A stretch of 13,928 nucleotides of DNA from NCBI GenBank assembly GCA_037147235.1, contig JBAWVO010000171.1:1-13928 (forward strand). Direction: 5' to 3'. Positions 6,342 to 13,928 of this stretch are shown here, in pieces. The stretch is from JANXQG01 sp037147235. GTDB taxonomy: Bacteria; Planctomycetota; Planctomycetia; Pirellulales; Thermoguttaceae. Position 1 is the stretch's first letter; each line of letters opens with the position of its first letter. The position numbers were made by a program, and so were the translations under genes. The notes beneath the pieces were generated by a model. The model worked only from the letters and a program-made list of their open reading frames with translations, did no database searches and was not told the origin of the DNA.

Positions 6342-9300
6342 ATGCGACGGATTCATTCGTGGCAGGCGGTGGCGGTTTTTTCTGCGATGCTCTTGGTAAT
6401 CGCGCCAACTTCGGGATGGGCGCAACAAGTCGTCCAGCGCGACTTGATTCGCATCCGTCAAAGCGCGCAAGATGAACCTTGGTTGCGGATCGACGCGGGA
6501 GGCCACACGGCATCCGTCCGGGCGTTGGCCTTCCTGCCCGACTCGCTGCGACTCTGCTCCGCCGGCTTGGACAAGAATGTCGAGATCTGGAATCTTTCGG
6601 CCCTGCGCGACTTGCATCGCATCTACTTGCGAGAACGCACAATTCGCTGGCAGGTCGCCCGGGGGATGCGAGGTAACATTTATGCTATTGCCGCGGCTCC
6701 GGATAACGGACTGCTGGCGATCGGTGGCTACGGGGCGATGGGTTCGCTGGGCGAGATCGTGTTGGTTGACCCGCTGAGTGGGACATTGGAGCGAGCTCTG
6801 GAAGGACACCGGCAAACCATCTGTTCCCTGGCCTTCTCGTCAGACGGGAAGTGGTTGGCCTCCATGGACACGGCCGGGGAGACGCGGCTATGGAACCGGA
6901 AGACTTGGGCTTCGGTGGTGCTCTACAAACAGGACCGCGAGACGTATGGCCCGGAGTTGGCCGCCAGAATTGCGCAACAGCCGAAGTTGCGTCCCGTGGC
7001 ATTTGCGGGCAGCGACTACCTGATCGTGCCTGCATGCGTTAGCAAGGCAGACGACGCTCGCTTGCGGTGGCAGCTTCTGCGAATCCGCGCGGCGGATGCG
7101 AAAGACTTCCGGGTTCTGGAGACCATGCACAACGATTTAATTACGGCTCTGGCCGCCAGCAAGGACGGTGCGCGGCTGGCATCGGCCGATGCGGAGGGCC
7201 ATCTTTACCTGTGGGATCTAGCCCAAGGCGACCCGCCTAAACGCCTACAGCCCGGCGGCGGAGTCCTGTCGCTCTGCTTCAGTCCGGATGGGCAAACCCT
7301 GGTCGCCGGTCTGCTGGCGAGTACTGTGGCCGGGCAGGGGCAACTTCAAGTATGGGACGTTGCCACGCAGGGCCTGACGAGAAAAGTGACATTGCCGGAC
7401 CATGTCTACGCTTGTGCGGTCAGCCCCGATGGAAAGCGGGTGGCCTATACTGGCGGCGATCACGGCGAGGTGTTCGTCGATGCGCTGAGCGGCTCGGCAA
7501 AACCCGGCGTCTTGGAAGGCACGGGTCGGCGGATCGGGAAAGTGGCTTTTGCCAAACAAGCACCGTTGTATCGAGTTGCCTTTGGACCGCTAGTTCCCGG
7601 CATGGGAATGAACCAGGGCAACCTGACCAAGACTTTCGATATGGCGAAGTTGTCGATCGGCAGGGTCACCAACGAGTCCGACTGGATGGCTGCCGACGAG
7701 TTCCACGGCGGCTGGACGGTCGATCGCAACAAGGACGGCTCGCTACAGTTGCTGCGAGGCGGCATGCCCCAGGGCACGGTCGTGCTCGGGCCGCAAGTGC
7801 CTGGGCTGGACGAAGGCAAACCGCGCTGTTACTGCTGGCTGGCGGATGCCTCAGGCCAACCCTACGCGATTGCCGTGGGCACCGATATCCAGAACAGCAT
7901 CTACGTATGCCAATTGGTTGAGCGGGGACCGTGCCCTGTTCTGCGGCACTTCCGCGGCCACAGCGATGTCGTGACTTCGGTGGGCGTGTCGCAAGATCTG
8001 AGGTATCTGGTTTCCGCTTCGGCCGACGGAACCGTGCGATTTTGGAGCCTGGCCGATTGTGCCGAGGGCGTCAAGCCGCAGGGACGCTGGGGAGCGATCT
8101 TCGCAGCCCGCGGTGAACAACTCGTCGTGACAAATTTGTACGCGGCCAGTCCTTTGTTCCGCAAAGGAATGCGCAAAGGAGACCTACTTGTTTCGCTTCG
8201 CTGGCCTGCCGAGCAAAGCGAGCAAGTCGCGAGAGGAGCCGAGGCCATGTTGGAGAAACTCCAGTCGCTGCCCTGGGGCACTCAGATTGTCTTCGAGTAT
8301 TCCCGCAACGGTGCTCCGCAACCGACATTCCAACTCCTTCCGGCATGGCAGCCGCTGGCCACGTTGTTCGCCAGCGAAACGGGCGAATGGGCCTTCTGGA
8401 CTCCCGAAGGATATTACGATGCCTCAATGAATGGCTATCGACTGTTCGGCTGGCAGGTCAATCGTGGCCTGCAACGTCTGCCCGACTTCTACCGAGCCGA
8501 TCAATTCTACAAGGAATTGGAGCGGCCCGGCGTCATGGAACGACTACTGCCATCGGGCAGTCTCGACGAGGCATTGCGGCATGCGTCGGTCACTCCCAAG
8601 GTTCCCCCGCATGAAGTCCTCCGTGCGAAAATCGCCGCCACACCCCGAGTTGAGATCCTTTCGCCCACTGCCGGAATCCAGATCGGCGAGAATACTACGC
8701 GGGTGCAGGCCCGCATCGCCGTGCCCGCCGGTTGCAAACTGCTGGATGCCAAGGCGTTTGCCAACGGGGTAACCGCTGCAAGTCGCAAACTTCTTTCGGA
8801 GCAGCAGACCAACGAAGGGAAGGAGTCGGTCTATGAGTGGGAACTGCCGTTACCCAGCGATCCGACGAATCTCATCGAGGTGGTCGTGGGAACGGACTCG
8901 CCGACGGCTGCCTTCGGCAACGTGATCGTCCAGCATGGACTGGGCCTGCGCCCCCGTCGTACTCGAGAGATCTACGTCGTGGCTCTGGGCATCGATCGCT
9001 ACAGCGACCCTGAAATCAGGGCATTGACCTTTCCAGTTGCTGATGCCAAGGCAGTCGCTCAACTCCTGCAGTCGCGGACGGCCGGACTCTACCACTGTAA
9101 CGAGGTTCGTTTGCTGGTCAACAAGGAAGTTACGCCCGCCGCATGGAAGAAGGCGATTGGGGAGCTTCACGATAAATTGAAGGGCAAGGTTGAAGCCGAC
9201 GATCTGCTGGTGTTCTTTTTGGCCGGCCACGGTATCGTCGACGAAAAGACCCAGAAATACTATTTTGTGGGCCATGATTTTACGATGGCCGATCTTGGCA

Positions 9301-9722
9301 AGGGGGTTTACAAACAGTGCATTTGTTGGGACGACTTTGCTCTTTTGGCCGACGTGCCTTGCCGCAAGGTAGCCCTCTTGGACACGTGCCACAGCGGAGC
9401 AATCCAGCCGTTGCGGACGCGAGATCTCAAGACAGCCGTCCGTGAGTTGCAGGCCGACGTGGTCTTCACACTGACGGCGTCGACCGGCGAGCAGTTGGCC
9501 GCGGAAAGCGCAGACTGGCAGCATGGCGTGTTCACCCGTTGTCTGCTAGAGGCCCTGGAGGGCAAGGCCAGCCAGACGGCGACAGGCGTGGTCACACTCG
9601 ACGAGGTGGTTTCCTATGTGAAAAAAGCGGTGCCCAAGCTTACCCAAGGCGGGCAGACTCCCACGGCAGCACCGGATGACGTTTTACCCTTCACCGCAAT
9701 CCCGTTGACGCAACCTCGGTAG
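6342..9722 (+). CDS. Exported WD40 / PDZ-like / caspase-family (peptidase C14) protease
   Basis: 1126 residues. Residues 1-27 are a signal peptide (cleavage GWA-QQ). About 50-575 is a WD40 beta-propeller, with clear repeats such as GHTASVRALAF, GHRQTICSLAFSSDGKWLAS and GHSDVVTSVGV...VRFWSL; some middle blades are degenerate. About 583-670 resembles a PDZ domain (FRKGMRKGDLLVSL, then FEYSRNG). Residues 684-706 carry a conserved-looking WTPEGYYDAS block. About 768-866 is probably an Ig-like beta-sandwich. Residues 875-1120 are the caspase domain: YVVALGIDRYSD at its start, the catalytic His in LAGHG (H963) and the catalytic Cys in LLDTCHSGA (C1016). The D-x-CHSG context recalls metacaspases and orthocaspases, which cut after Arg or Lys (known for those families, inferred here). 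It has a strong AGGAG 7 bases before the ATG. The kinase gene starts 3 bases after its stop. Confidence 0.92.
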   Translation: MRRIHSWQAVAVFSAMLLVIAPTSGWAQQVVQRDLIRIRQSAQDEPWLRIDAGGHTASVRALAFLPDSLRLCSAGLDKNVEIWNLSALRDLHRIYLRERTIRWQVARGMRGNIYAIAAAPDNGLLAIGGYGAMGSLGEIVLVDPLSGTLERALEGHRQTICSLAFSSDGKWLASMDTAGETRLWNRKTWASVVLYKQDRETYGPELAARIAQQPKLRPVAFAGSDYLIVPACVSKADDARLRWQLLRIRAADAKDFRVLETMHNDLITALAASKDGARLASADAEGHLYLWDLAQGDPPKRLQPGGGVLSLCFSPDGQTLVAGLLASTVAGQGQLQVWDVATQGLTRKVTLPDHVYACAVSPDGKRVAYTGGDHGEVFVDALSGSAKPGVLEGTGRRIGKVAFAKQAPLYRVAFGPLVPGMGMNQGNLTKTFDMAKLSIGRVTNESDWMAADEFHGGWTVDRNKDGSLQLLRGGMPQGTVVLGPQVPGLDEGKPRCYCWLADASGQPYAIAVGTDIQNSIYVCQLVERGPCPVLRHFRGHSDVVTSVGVSQDLRYLVSASADGTVRFWSLADCAEGVKPQGRWGAIFAARGEQLVVTNLYAASPLFRKGMRKGDLLVSLRWPAEQSEQVARGAEAMLEKLQSLPWGTQIVFEYSRNGAPQPTFQLLPAWQPLATLFASETGEWAFWTPEGYYDASMNGYRLFGWQVNRGLQRLPDFYRADQFYKELERPGVMERLLPSGSLDEALRHASVTPKVPPHEVLRAKIAATPRVEILSPTAGIQIGENTTRVQARIAVPAGCKLLDAKAFANGVTAASRKLLSEQQTNEGKESVYEWELPLPSDPTNLIEVVVGTDSPTAAFGNVIVQHGLGLRPRRTREIYVVALGIDRYSDPEIRALTFPVADAKAVAQLLQSRTAGLYHCNEVRLLVNKEVTPAAWKKAIGELHDKLKGKVEADDLLVFFLAGHGIVDEKTQKYYFVGHDFTMADLGKGVYKQCICWDDFALLADVPCRKVALLDTCHSGAIQPLRTRDLKTAVRELQADVVFTLTASTGEQLAAESADWQHGVFTRCLLEALEGKASQTATGVVTLDEVVSYVKKAVPKLTQGGQTPTAAPDDVLPFTAIPLTQPR

Positions 9723-9725
9723 TTT

Positions 9726-11618
9726 ATGGCTACACTTCAATACGGTCCAGGTGACGAGCCTATTCCCGGTTCCGGGTATCGCGTCGTGAGTTTCCTCGGT
9801 CGCGGCGGATTCGGCGAAGTCTGGAAAGCCCGCGCGCCGGGAGGTGCCGAGACGGCCCTGAAGATCATCCGTCTTGGCGGTCGGGAGGGACGCAAGGAGC
9901 TGCGCGCGTTGCAGCTCGTCAAACGCATCCGACATCCCAACCTCGTGCCGATCTTCGGTTTCTGGCTCAAGGGCAAGGACGGTCTGGTCCTCGACGATGC
10001 CTCGATCGAGGCGGCCGACGTTATGGTGGAACCGAGCGCGTCGTTGACCAAGACGATGTTCGTGCCGGGCGTGCCCGCCCCGGACGCCGCCCAGGAACTG
10101 ATTATCGCCATGGGGTTAGGCGATAAGAGCCTCTTCGATCGCCTGGAAGAATGCCGAAACGAAGGCCTGCCTGGCATCCCGCCGAAAGAGCTTTTGGGGT
10201 ATCTGGAAGATTGCGCCGAAGCCATCGACTTTCTCAACCGTCCGATTCATGACTTGGGCATGGGCCGGGCCGCTATTCAGCACTGTGACATCAAGCCGCA
10301 TAACCTGATGATCGTGGGCGGCTGCGCGCAGGTATGCGATTTTGGTCTAGCGCGGATGATGGGATGCGACCGCGCGACGACTGCCGCGGGTAGCATCGCC
10401 TACGCCGCGCCTGAAACGCTGATCGAAAACCAACCCAGCTCGTCCACCGATCAATATTCGTTGGCAATCACCTATTACGAGTTAAAAACCAATAAGCTGC
10501 CGTTTCCAGATGACTCCCTGGTGGCGATTCTGGATGCCAAGCGCGAGGAGAAGCTGGATTTCTCCGATCTGCCCGCCGCAGAACAAGGCGTGCTGAGGCG
10601 GGCCACGCTGCGCAATCCAGACGAGCGCTATGCCTCGTGCCGCGAGATGATCGAAGCCCTTCGGGACGCAACCTCCAGCGCAGATCGGCCTCTTGTCAAG
10701 AGAGCACGAAGATCCTTGCTCCCCTGGGTTGTTGTTTTCCTGGTTCTGGGCGTTTCGGCCGGAGGAGCGTGGTTCGCCTGGTTGCGGCCCTGGCCCTTCG
10801 GCCGGCCCACCGCCGTCACGCCTGCCCCTATTCCGGCTAAAAGTCATGCAACCAGTCTGGTGCAAACCCCTGATCGGCCGAAGAATGGCGAAGCCTTCCT
10901 AGAACGTGGCACGCAGACCTTGAGCAACCAGGATTTCGTCGCCGCCATACCGGACCTGGAGCAGGCGGCAAAGTTCATGCCCAGGGAGGCCAAGGTGTTC
11001 AGCCGTCTCGGGGCGGCCTGGTCGGGGCAGAAGCGATGGGACAAAGCGGTGGAAAGTTACACAACGGCAATCGAAATCGAACCCCACCCGTTGGACTACG
11101 AGGCACGCGGCCGGGCCTACCGGGCACTTCGCTCGTTGGATAACGCCATCGCCGATTTTCGGCAGTCCGTCGAGTTGAATCCGAAGAATGCCCAGGCCTA
11201 CGCAGAACTGGGCGATGCCTACCTGGACAAGGAGAACCCGGTGAGTGCCATTCCGGAACTTAGCAAGGCGGTTCAGATCTGCCGTACCGATCCGAAGGCC
11301 AATTTCCGTGAATTCAGCGCATGCCACCTCCGCGCCTACGCCTATCTCAAGCTTGGCAAGATCGACGATGCGGCTGCCGATTTAGAGCGAGTTTTCGACT
11401 TGGCCCAATCGGATCAAGATCGCGCGAGCAGCCATGACTTGTTCTATGCCCTGAGTGTCAAGCTCGCGGAAGCCAAACGTTATGCCGACGCCGTGCGTTG
11501 GATCAAGAAGGCCATTGAACTTGCACCCGACGAGGTGATCCGCAACACCTACCGTGAGCGGTTGAAGACGTACTCTGCCGAGCCGACCCCAGTCCCCCCA
11601 CCTCACCCAAATCCGTAG
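9726..11618 (+). CDS. Membrane Ser/Thr protein kinase with extracytoplasmic TPR domain
   Basis: 630 residues. Residues 15-320 are a Hanks-type kinase with all key motifs: glycine loop GRGGFGEVWKA, ATP-anchoring K46, catalytic loop HCDIKPHN (D188, K190, N193), DFG at D205, APE at E230. An insert of about 35 residues (88-122, rich in Asp, Ser and Pro) separates strands beta4 and beta5. A basic stretch and one membrane helix (about 333-353, PWVVVFLVLGVSAGG) follow. Residues 385-620 are TPR repeats, for example AYAELGDAYLDKENPVSAI. The predicted topology is kinase inside, TPRs outside. The gene starts 3 bases after the caspase stop with no good Shine-Dalgarno, so translation is probably coupled. 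The fixed order with the exported caspase suggests the TPRs contact it or DUF4384 outside the membrane (inference). Confidence 0.93.
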   Translation: MATLQYGPGDEPIPGSGYRVVSFLGRGGFGEVWKARAPGGAETALKIIRLGGREGRKELRALQLVKRIRHPNLVPIFGFWLKGKDGLVLDDASIEAADVMVEPSASLTKTMFVPGVPAPDAAQELIIAMGLGDKSLFDRLEECRNEGLPGIPPKELLGYLEDCAEAIDFLNRPIHDLGMGRAAIQHCDIKPHNLMIVGGCAQVCDFGLARMMGCDRATTAAGSIAYAAPETLIENQPSSSTDQYSLAITYYELKTNKLPFPDDSLVAILDAKREEKLDFSDLPAAEQGVLRRATLRNPDERYASCREMIEALRDATSSADRPLVKRARRSLLPWVVVFLVLGVSAGGAWFAWLRPWPFGRPTAVTPAPIPAKSHATSLVQTPDRPKNGEAFLERGTQTLSNQDFVAAIPDLEQAAKFMPREAKVFSRLGAAWSGQKRWDKAVESYTTAIEIEPHPLDYEARGRAYRALRSLDNAIADFRQSVELNPKNAQAYAELGDAYLDKENPVSAIPELSKAVQICRTDPKANFREFSACHLRAYAYLKLGKIDDAAADLERVFDLAQSDQDRASSHDLFYALSVKLAEAKRYADAVRWIKKAIELAPDEVIRNTYRERLKTYSAEPTPVPPPHPNP

Positions 11619-11782
11619 TTCCTAATAGATGATAAAGCGGACGGTCTGGTTAAGCCGATAAGGGCAAAAGAGGCTTGGCCTGTCTGTGTCTGTAAAGTAT
11701 CCGCTAATGGGGGGGTGCCCGGGTGTGGCTCCGTTGTGGTTGACGGAATGCAATCAAGTGACTTCGTCCATGGAGGGGGAAT

Positions 11783-13003
11783 ATGAAGGGAATCTGTTTT
11801 GCGCGCTGTGCGTGTCGTGTGTTTGCCATGATGATGTTGGTCGCAGGACTGCTTGCGGCCACGCCACAAGTCAGCTTGGCCCAACTCTCCAGACGATGTG
11901 ATCCTTGTCCTACGACCCCCTCGACGGGCGCGGCTCAACCGGGAACAGGAGCCCAAGCGGGTAGTGGTGACACGTCGGAGACTAGCCCTGCCGCGAATCT
12001 GTTCGCCCAGCAGGACGTTGGTGCGGCTGGCGGCGGGGCCAGTGCTGCTCCGACGATGATCGGCGATTTTCTCGGTTCCAGCGGTATGGTGTTGACTTTA
12101 GCCAACAGTCCTACCCGAACGAGAACCGTGGCTCCCCCGGGGGGTGCTGTTCCACGATTCAAGATGGCCGAGAACACCAGTCCCATGCCGATGGATCGCG
12201 TCTACTTCGATTATGGCTTCTATCACAATGTTCAGCTCAATGATCCGCCCAGCGACGTGAATGCCATTACGTCCGGTTTCGAGAAGACGTTCCTGGGCGG
12301 CATGATGTCGTTCGAGATGCGTCTACCCATGGCCTCAACGCTCGACAGTAACGTCTACCTGGATGGAACGACTCGCACTCACGTCGGGGAAATTGGAGAC
12401 CTGGGCATGGCCTTGAAGTGTCTTCTGATCCAGTGTGACACGGTGACTCTGTCTGGCGGTCTGGCCATGACGGTGCCGACGGCGCAAGATTCGCAGTACT
12501 TTGCCAACAGCTTCGACTCGAATCCCCAAGTGATTATCAAGAACCGGTCCGTTCATTTGCTGCCATTTGTGGGCGGACTGTGGATCCCCAACGACCGCTG
12601 GTTCGGCATCGGGTATTTCCAGTTGGACATCGATAGTAATGGTGACCCAGTCGACGCCAATAACACAACCGTCGGACGCTATCGGGACGCGACGATGATG
12701 TATCTCGACCTGACGGTGGGTTACTGGGCCTTCCGCGGCGAGGAGCACCGTTTCCTGACGGGCCTGGCCGGTGTTCTCGAGGTGCATGTGAATCAGTCGT
12801 TGAACACCGCCTCCGTACTTGAGTTCCCGTCCGGCAATGGCACAGTGGGCTCTCCGTCGTCGATCTCGATTGTCGATATGACCGTTGGTGCTCACGCCGA
12901 GGTTGGTAAGTACACCACGCTGACCGCCGGATACTGCACGCCCCTGACAAATCAGCGGCAATTTGATGGGGAGTTCCGCATGCTGATGAACTACCGGTTC
13001 TAA
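11783..13003 (+). CDS. Secreted protein, probable outer-membrane beta-barrel
   Basis: 406 residues. The signal peptide is residues 1-33 (hydrophobic MMMLVAGLLAA, ending SLA). A Pro/Gly/Ala-rich, disordered-looking segment follows to about residue 95. From about 130 to the end the sequence is a series of alternating, aromatic-rich strands (MSFEMRLP, LPFVGGLWIP, YLDLTVGYWAF, FRMLMNYRF). The chain ends in a terminal Phe, as outer-membrane barrels commonly do. It is most like the uncharacterised porin or transporter-like barrels of planctomycetes; no substrate can be named. A strong GGAGG (11772-11776) lies 6 bases before the ATG. The gap of 164 bases from the kinase gene holds no gene and no clear terminator, so it may be read from the same message or its own. 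Confidence 0.72.
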   Translation: MKGICFARCACRVFAMMMLVAGLLAATPQVSLAQLSRRCDPCPTTPSTGAAQPGTGAQAGSGDTSETSPAANLFAQQDVGAAGGGASAAPTMIGDFLGSSGMVLTLANSPTRTRTVAPPGGAVPRFKMAENTSPMPMDRVYFDYGFYHNVQLNDPPSDVNAITSGFEKTFLGGMMSFEMRLPMASTLDSNVYLDGTTRTHVGEIGDLGMALKCLLIQCDTVTLSGGLAMTVPTAQDSQYFANSFDSNPQVIIKNRSVHLLPFVGGLWIPNDRWFGIGYFQLDIDSNGDPVDANNTTVGRYRDATMMYLDLTVGYWAFRGEEHRFLTGLAGVLEVHVNQSLNTASVLEFPSGNGTVGSPSSISIVDMTVGAHAEVGKYTTLTAGYCTPLTNQRQFDGEFRMLMNYRF

Positions 13004-13013
13004 GTTGATCAAT

Positions 13014-13044
13014 AACGAACGCCGGTTGAAAAACCAACTTCGTT
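13014..13044 (+). terminator. Candidate stem-loop after the beta-barrel gene
   Basis: AACGAA (13014-13019) pairs with TTCGTT (13039-13044), and inside it GGTT pairs with AACC. It begins 10 bases after the stop codon. The following bases (GTTCTCG) are only weakly T-rich, so this may be a poor intrinsic terminator or only a 3'-end structure. Confidence 0.4.
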
Positions 13045-13142
13045 GTTCTCGACGTTTGCCAGCGAACGAGTAAAACCTTATTTGAACCCGTTCTACCGCC
13101 CCCCTGAAAAATGTCAATATCCCGCAGAAAACAGCATTTTTT

Positions 13143-13180
13143 GCCCCCGTAGCTCAGGGGATAGAGCGATGGTTTCCTAA
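13143..13180 (+). tRNA. Truncated tRNA-Arg(CCT), 5' half only
   Basis: The bases read as a normal tRNA from the 5' end. Acceptor strand GCCCCCG (13143-13149), TA, D-stem GCTC/GAGC around a GGGGATA-type loop, base 26, the anticodon 5' strand ATGGT (13169-13173), and a loop TTCCTAA with anticodon CCT (13176-13178). The next bases should be ACCAT to close the anticodon stem, but the sequence goes TGCAAAG, and no T-arm (GTTCGAATC-like) or closing acceptor strand (CGGGGGC) is found in the remaining 750 bases. The gene is therefore broken at the end of the anticodon loop, a known crossover point for tyrosine recombinases, and also where group I introns enter tRNA-Arg(CCT) genes. It cannot yield a tRNA as it stands. 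Confidence 0.75.
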
Positions 13181-13531
13181 TGCAAAGTCGGCCAATTTTG
13201 TACACCATCTAAAAACCGCACGGGCATCGTGATTTCTAGGGTTTTTTGTGCTTTTCGCCTTCCTTGTGTTCACTATACGTAGCACCACAAAACACTGTTC
13301 GCAGGCGTACGTACGCCCGGTTAATCGCCCTGTCGTGTGCCAGCAGCCCTGAAGGTCCATTGATTCTCTTCGCGTCCTTTCTTTTGTCACTTTATCGCTC
13401 CGCCGAACTATCTCGACCGCATCTTCGATTGCTAATATAGGTAGCCCTGCGAAACTTTGCCGCCCACCAGCCTTAGCCAGAACCCGACCTACCCATCTTG
13501 CCGATTCCCCCATTACCCCAGGAATCCACCG
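13181..13531 (+). other. Gene-free stretch, probable end of an integrated element
   Basis: About 350 bases with no convincing gene on either strand. It is richer in A and T than the coding regions and holds several T-runs (for example GGGTTTTTTGTGC near 13240), a TATACGTA segment near 13274 and the perfect palindrome at 13304-13317. It lies between the broken tRNA and a small gene with a good ribosome binding site, the usual layout for the attachment end and regulatory region of an integrative element. No integrase gene is within the window. Confidence 0.45.
13304..13317. repeat. Perfect 14-base palindrome
   Basis: GGCGTACGTACGCC is its own reverse complement with no loop, built on GTAC repeats. 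Such a site suits a dimeric DNA-binding protein, such as a regulator or recombination accessory factor (inference). It lies about 125 bases after the tRNA break. Confidence 0.75.
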
Positions 13532-13693
13532 ATGAGCGACAACCATGCAAAACCGTCTGAGCTGCCAGCCAACTTGATGGCACTGCAACTTCAACTCGCC
13601 GATCTGGCAACACGCACCAAACAGGTGGTCAGCAAGCCGCAGGAACGATCTCAAGCAACGCAGGGTCCAGTTCTGGTGATTCGGGGCAAGTAG
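13532..13693 (+). CDS. Small conserved-looking hypothetical protein
   Basis: 53 residues, starting MSDNHAKPSELPANLMALQL and ending GPVLVIRGK. The middle (ALQLQLADLATRTKQVV) would form an amphipathic helix. The ATG at 13532 is preceded by AGGAA with 7 bases of spacing, which favours it over the upstream in-frame ATG at 13457. I do not recognise the family. Its place after the broken tRNA and regulatory stretch suggests it is the first gene of the element. No function can be assigned. Confidence 0.55.
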   Translation: MSDNHAKPSELPANLMALQLQLADLATRTKQVVSKPQERSQATQGPVLVIRGK

Positions 13694-13709
13694 CTCGGGC
13701 TATCTCTGA

Positions 13710-13859
13710 ATGTCAGCACCGCAAGCAACCCCTGCCTGTACCGTGTCGCTGTTTACGCAATTGCGTGCGGCTTTGGCGATCGCTGGCATAGACACCAGCC
13801 TTCAGGTGCCAATAGCTAAAAAAAGGCACTTTCGTGGCATTATAACCCGGAATGCCTAG
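13710..13859 (+). CDS. Possible very small ORF (49 residues)
   Basis: Starts MSAPQATPACTVSLF, 16 bases after the previous stop, and ends in KKRHFRGIITRNA before a TAG. The middle (QLRAALAIAGIDTSLQV) looks like plausible protein and the tail is basic. There is no Shine-Dalgarno, so it would need coupling to the upstream gene. It may be chance; beyond its stop I see nothing to the window end. Confidence 0.25.
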   Translation: MSAPQATPACTVSLFTQLRAALAIAGIDTSLQVPIAKKRHFRGIITRNA

Positions 13860-13928
13860 CTTAGCCGTCCGCCAGCCTTTGACGCTCACCTAAATTGACC
13901 AGTCTTTGCTCAGCTAAATAGGACTACT

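Noticed and set aside
12335..13117. Minus-strand ORF of 260 residues opposite the beta-barrel gene
   Set aside because: The plus-strand gene has a signal peptide, a strong ribosome binding site and barrel-like strands; the minus ORF has none of these.
13154..13654. Minus-strand ORF of 166 residues at the right end
   Set aside because: It runs through the tRNA half and the antisense of the small gene, has no ribosome binding site and no recognisable motif.
13895..13924. Promoter at the window end (TTGACC with a weak TAGGAC)
   Set aside because: The -10 match is only about three of six and no gene start follows within the window.
13178..13928. Group I intron splitting the tRNA
   Set aside because: I could not find a 3' tRNA half or a recognisable P7/S-element core in the remaining sequence; kept only as an alternative.

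Overview
The window looks like chromosomal DNA from a planctomycete, most likely of the Pirellulales type. This rests on high-GC coding sequence, many genes that begin with signal peptides, DUF4384, WD40-caspase and Ser/Thr kinase-TPR proteins encoded side by side, and a heptamer tandem repeat and dispersed palindromes between genes. The assignment is by gene content and style, not by a search.

Layout. Left end (1-600): a heptamer tandem repeat, then ispF on the minus strand. Its reading frame has no ATG, GTG or TTG at the expected start; a well-placed Shine-Dalgarno sequence points to an ACG start. 600-822: a gene-free stretch with a hairpin and a long inverted repeat, part of which recurs at 5273. 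823-991: a short decayed HicA-like gene with a one-base frameshift. Its ending overlaps the start of a secreted DUF885 putative metallopeptidase (988-2688). 2768-5271: a secreted metzincin metalloprotease, overlapped ATGA-style by a soluble histidine kinase that has no sensor domain and no visible response regulator; a run of ten A lies at the junction. 5272-5467: repeat copy, hairpin and promoter. 5468-11618: a tight three-gene operon made of a secreted DUF4384 protein, a 1126-residue exported WD40/PDZ-like/Ig-like/caspase protein with an intact His-Cys dyad, and a Ser/Thr kinase with one membrane helix and C-terminal TPRs. 11783-13003: a probable outer-membrane beta-barrel protein. 13143 to the end: a tRNA-Arg(CCT) cut off right after its anticodon loop, then about 350 bases without a gene that contain a perfect palindrome, then one or two very small ORFs. 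This looks like the edge of an integrated element.

How the parts may work together. The most interesting unit is 5468-11618. Signal peptides place the DUF4384 protein and the caspase outside the cytoplasm, while the kinase has its catalytic domain inside and its TPRs outside. This suggests a trans-envelope module in which the TPRs or WD40 propeller sense or assemble partners and the kinase passes a signal inward, or controls the external protease. The neighbouring metzincin-histidine kinase pair has the same logic (external protease plus internal kinase) and may belong to the same response. Both functional links are inference from gene order and predicted topology only.
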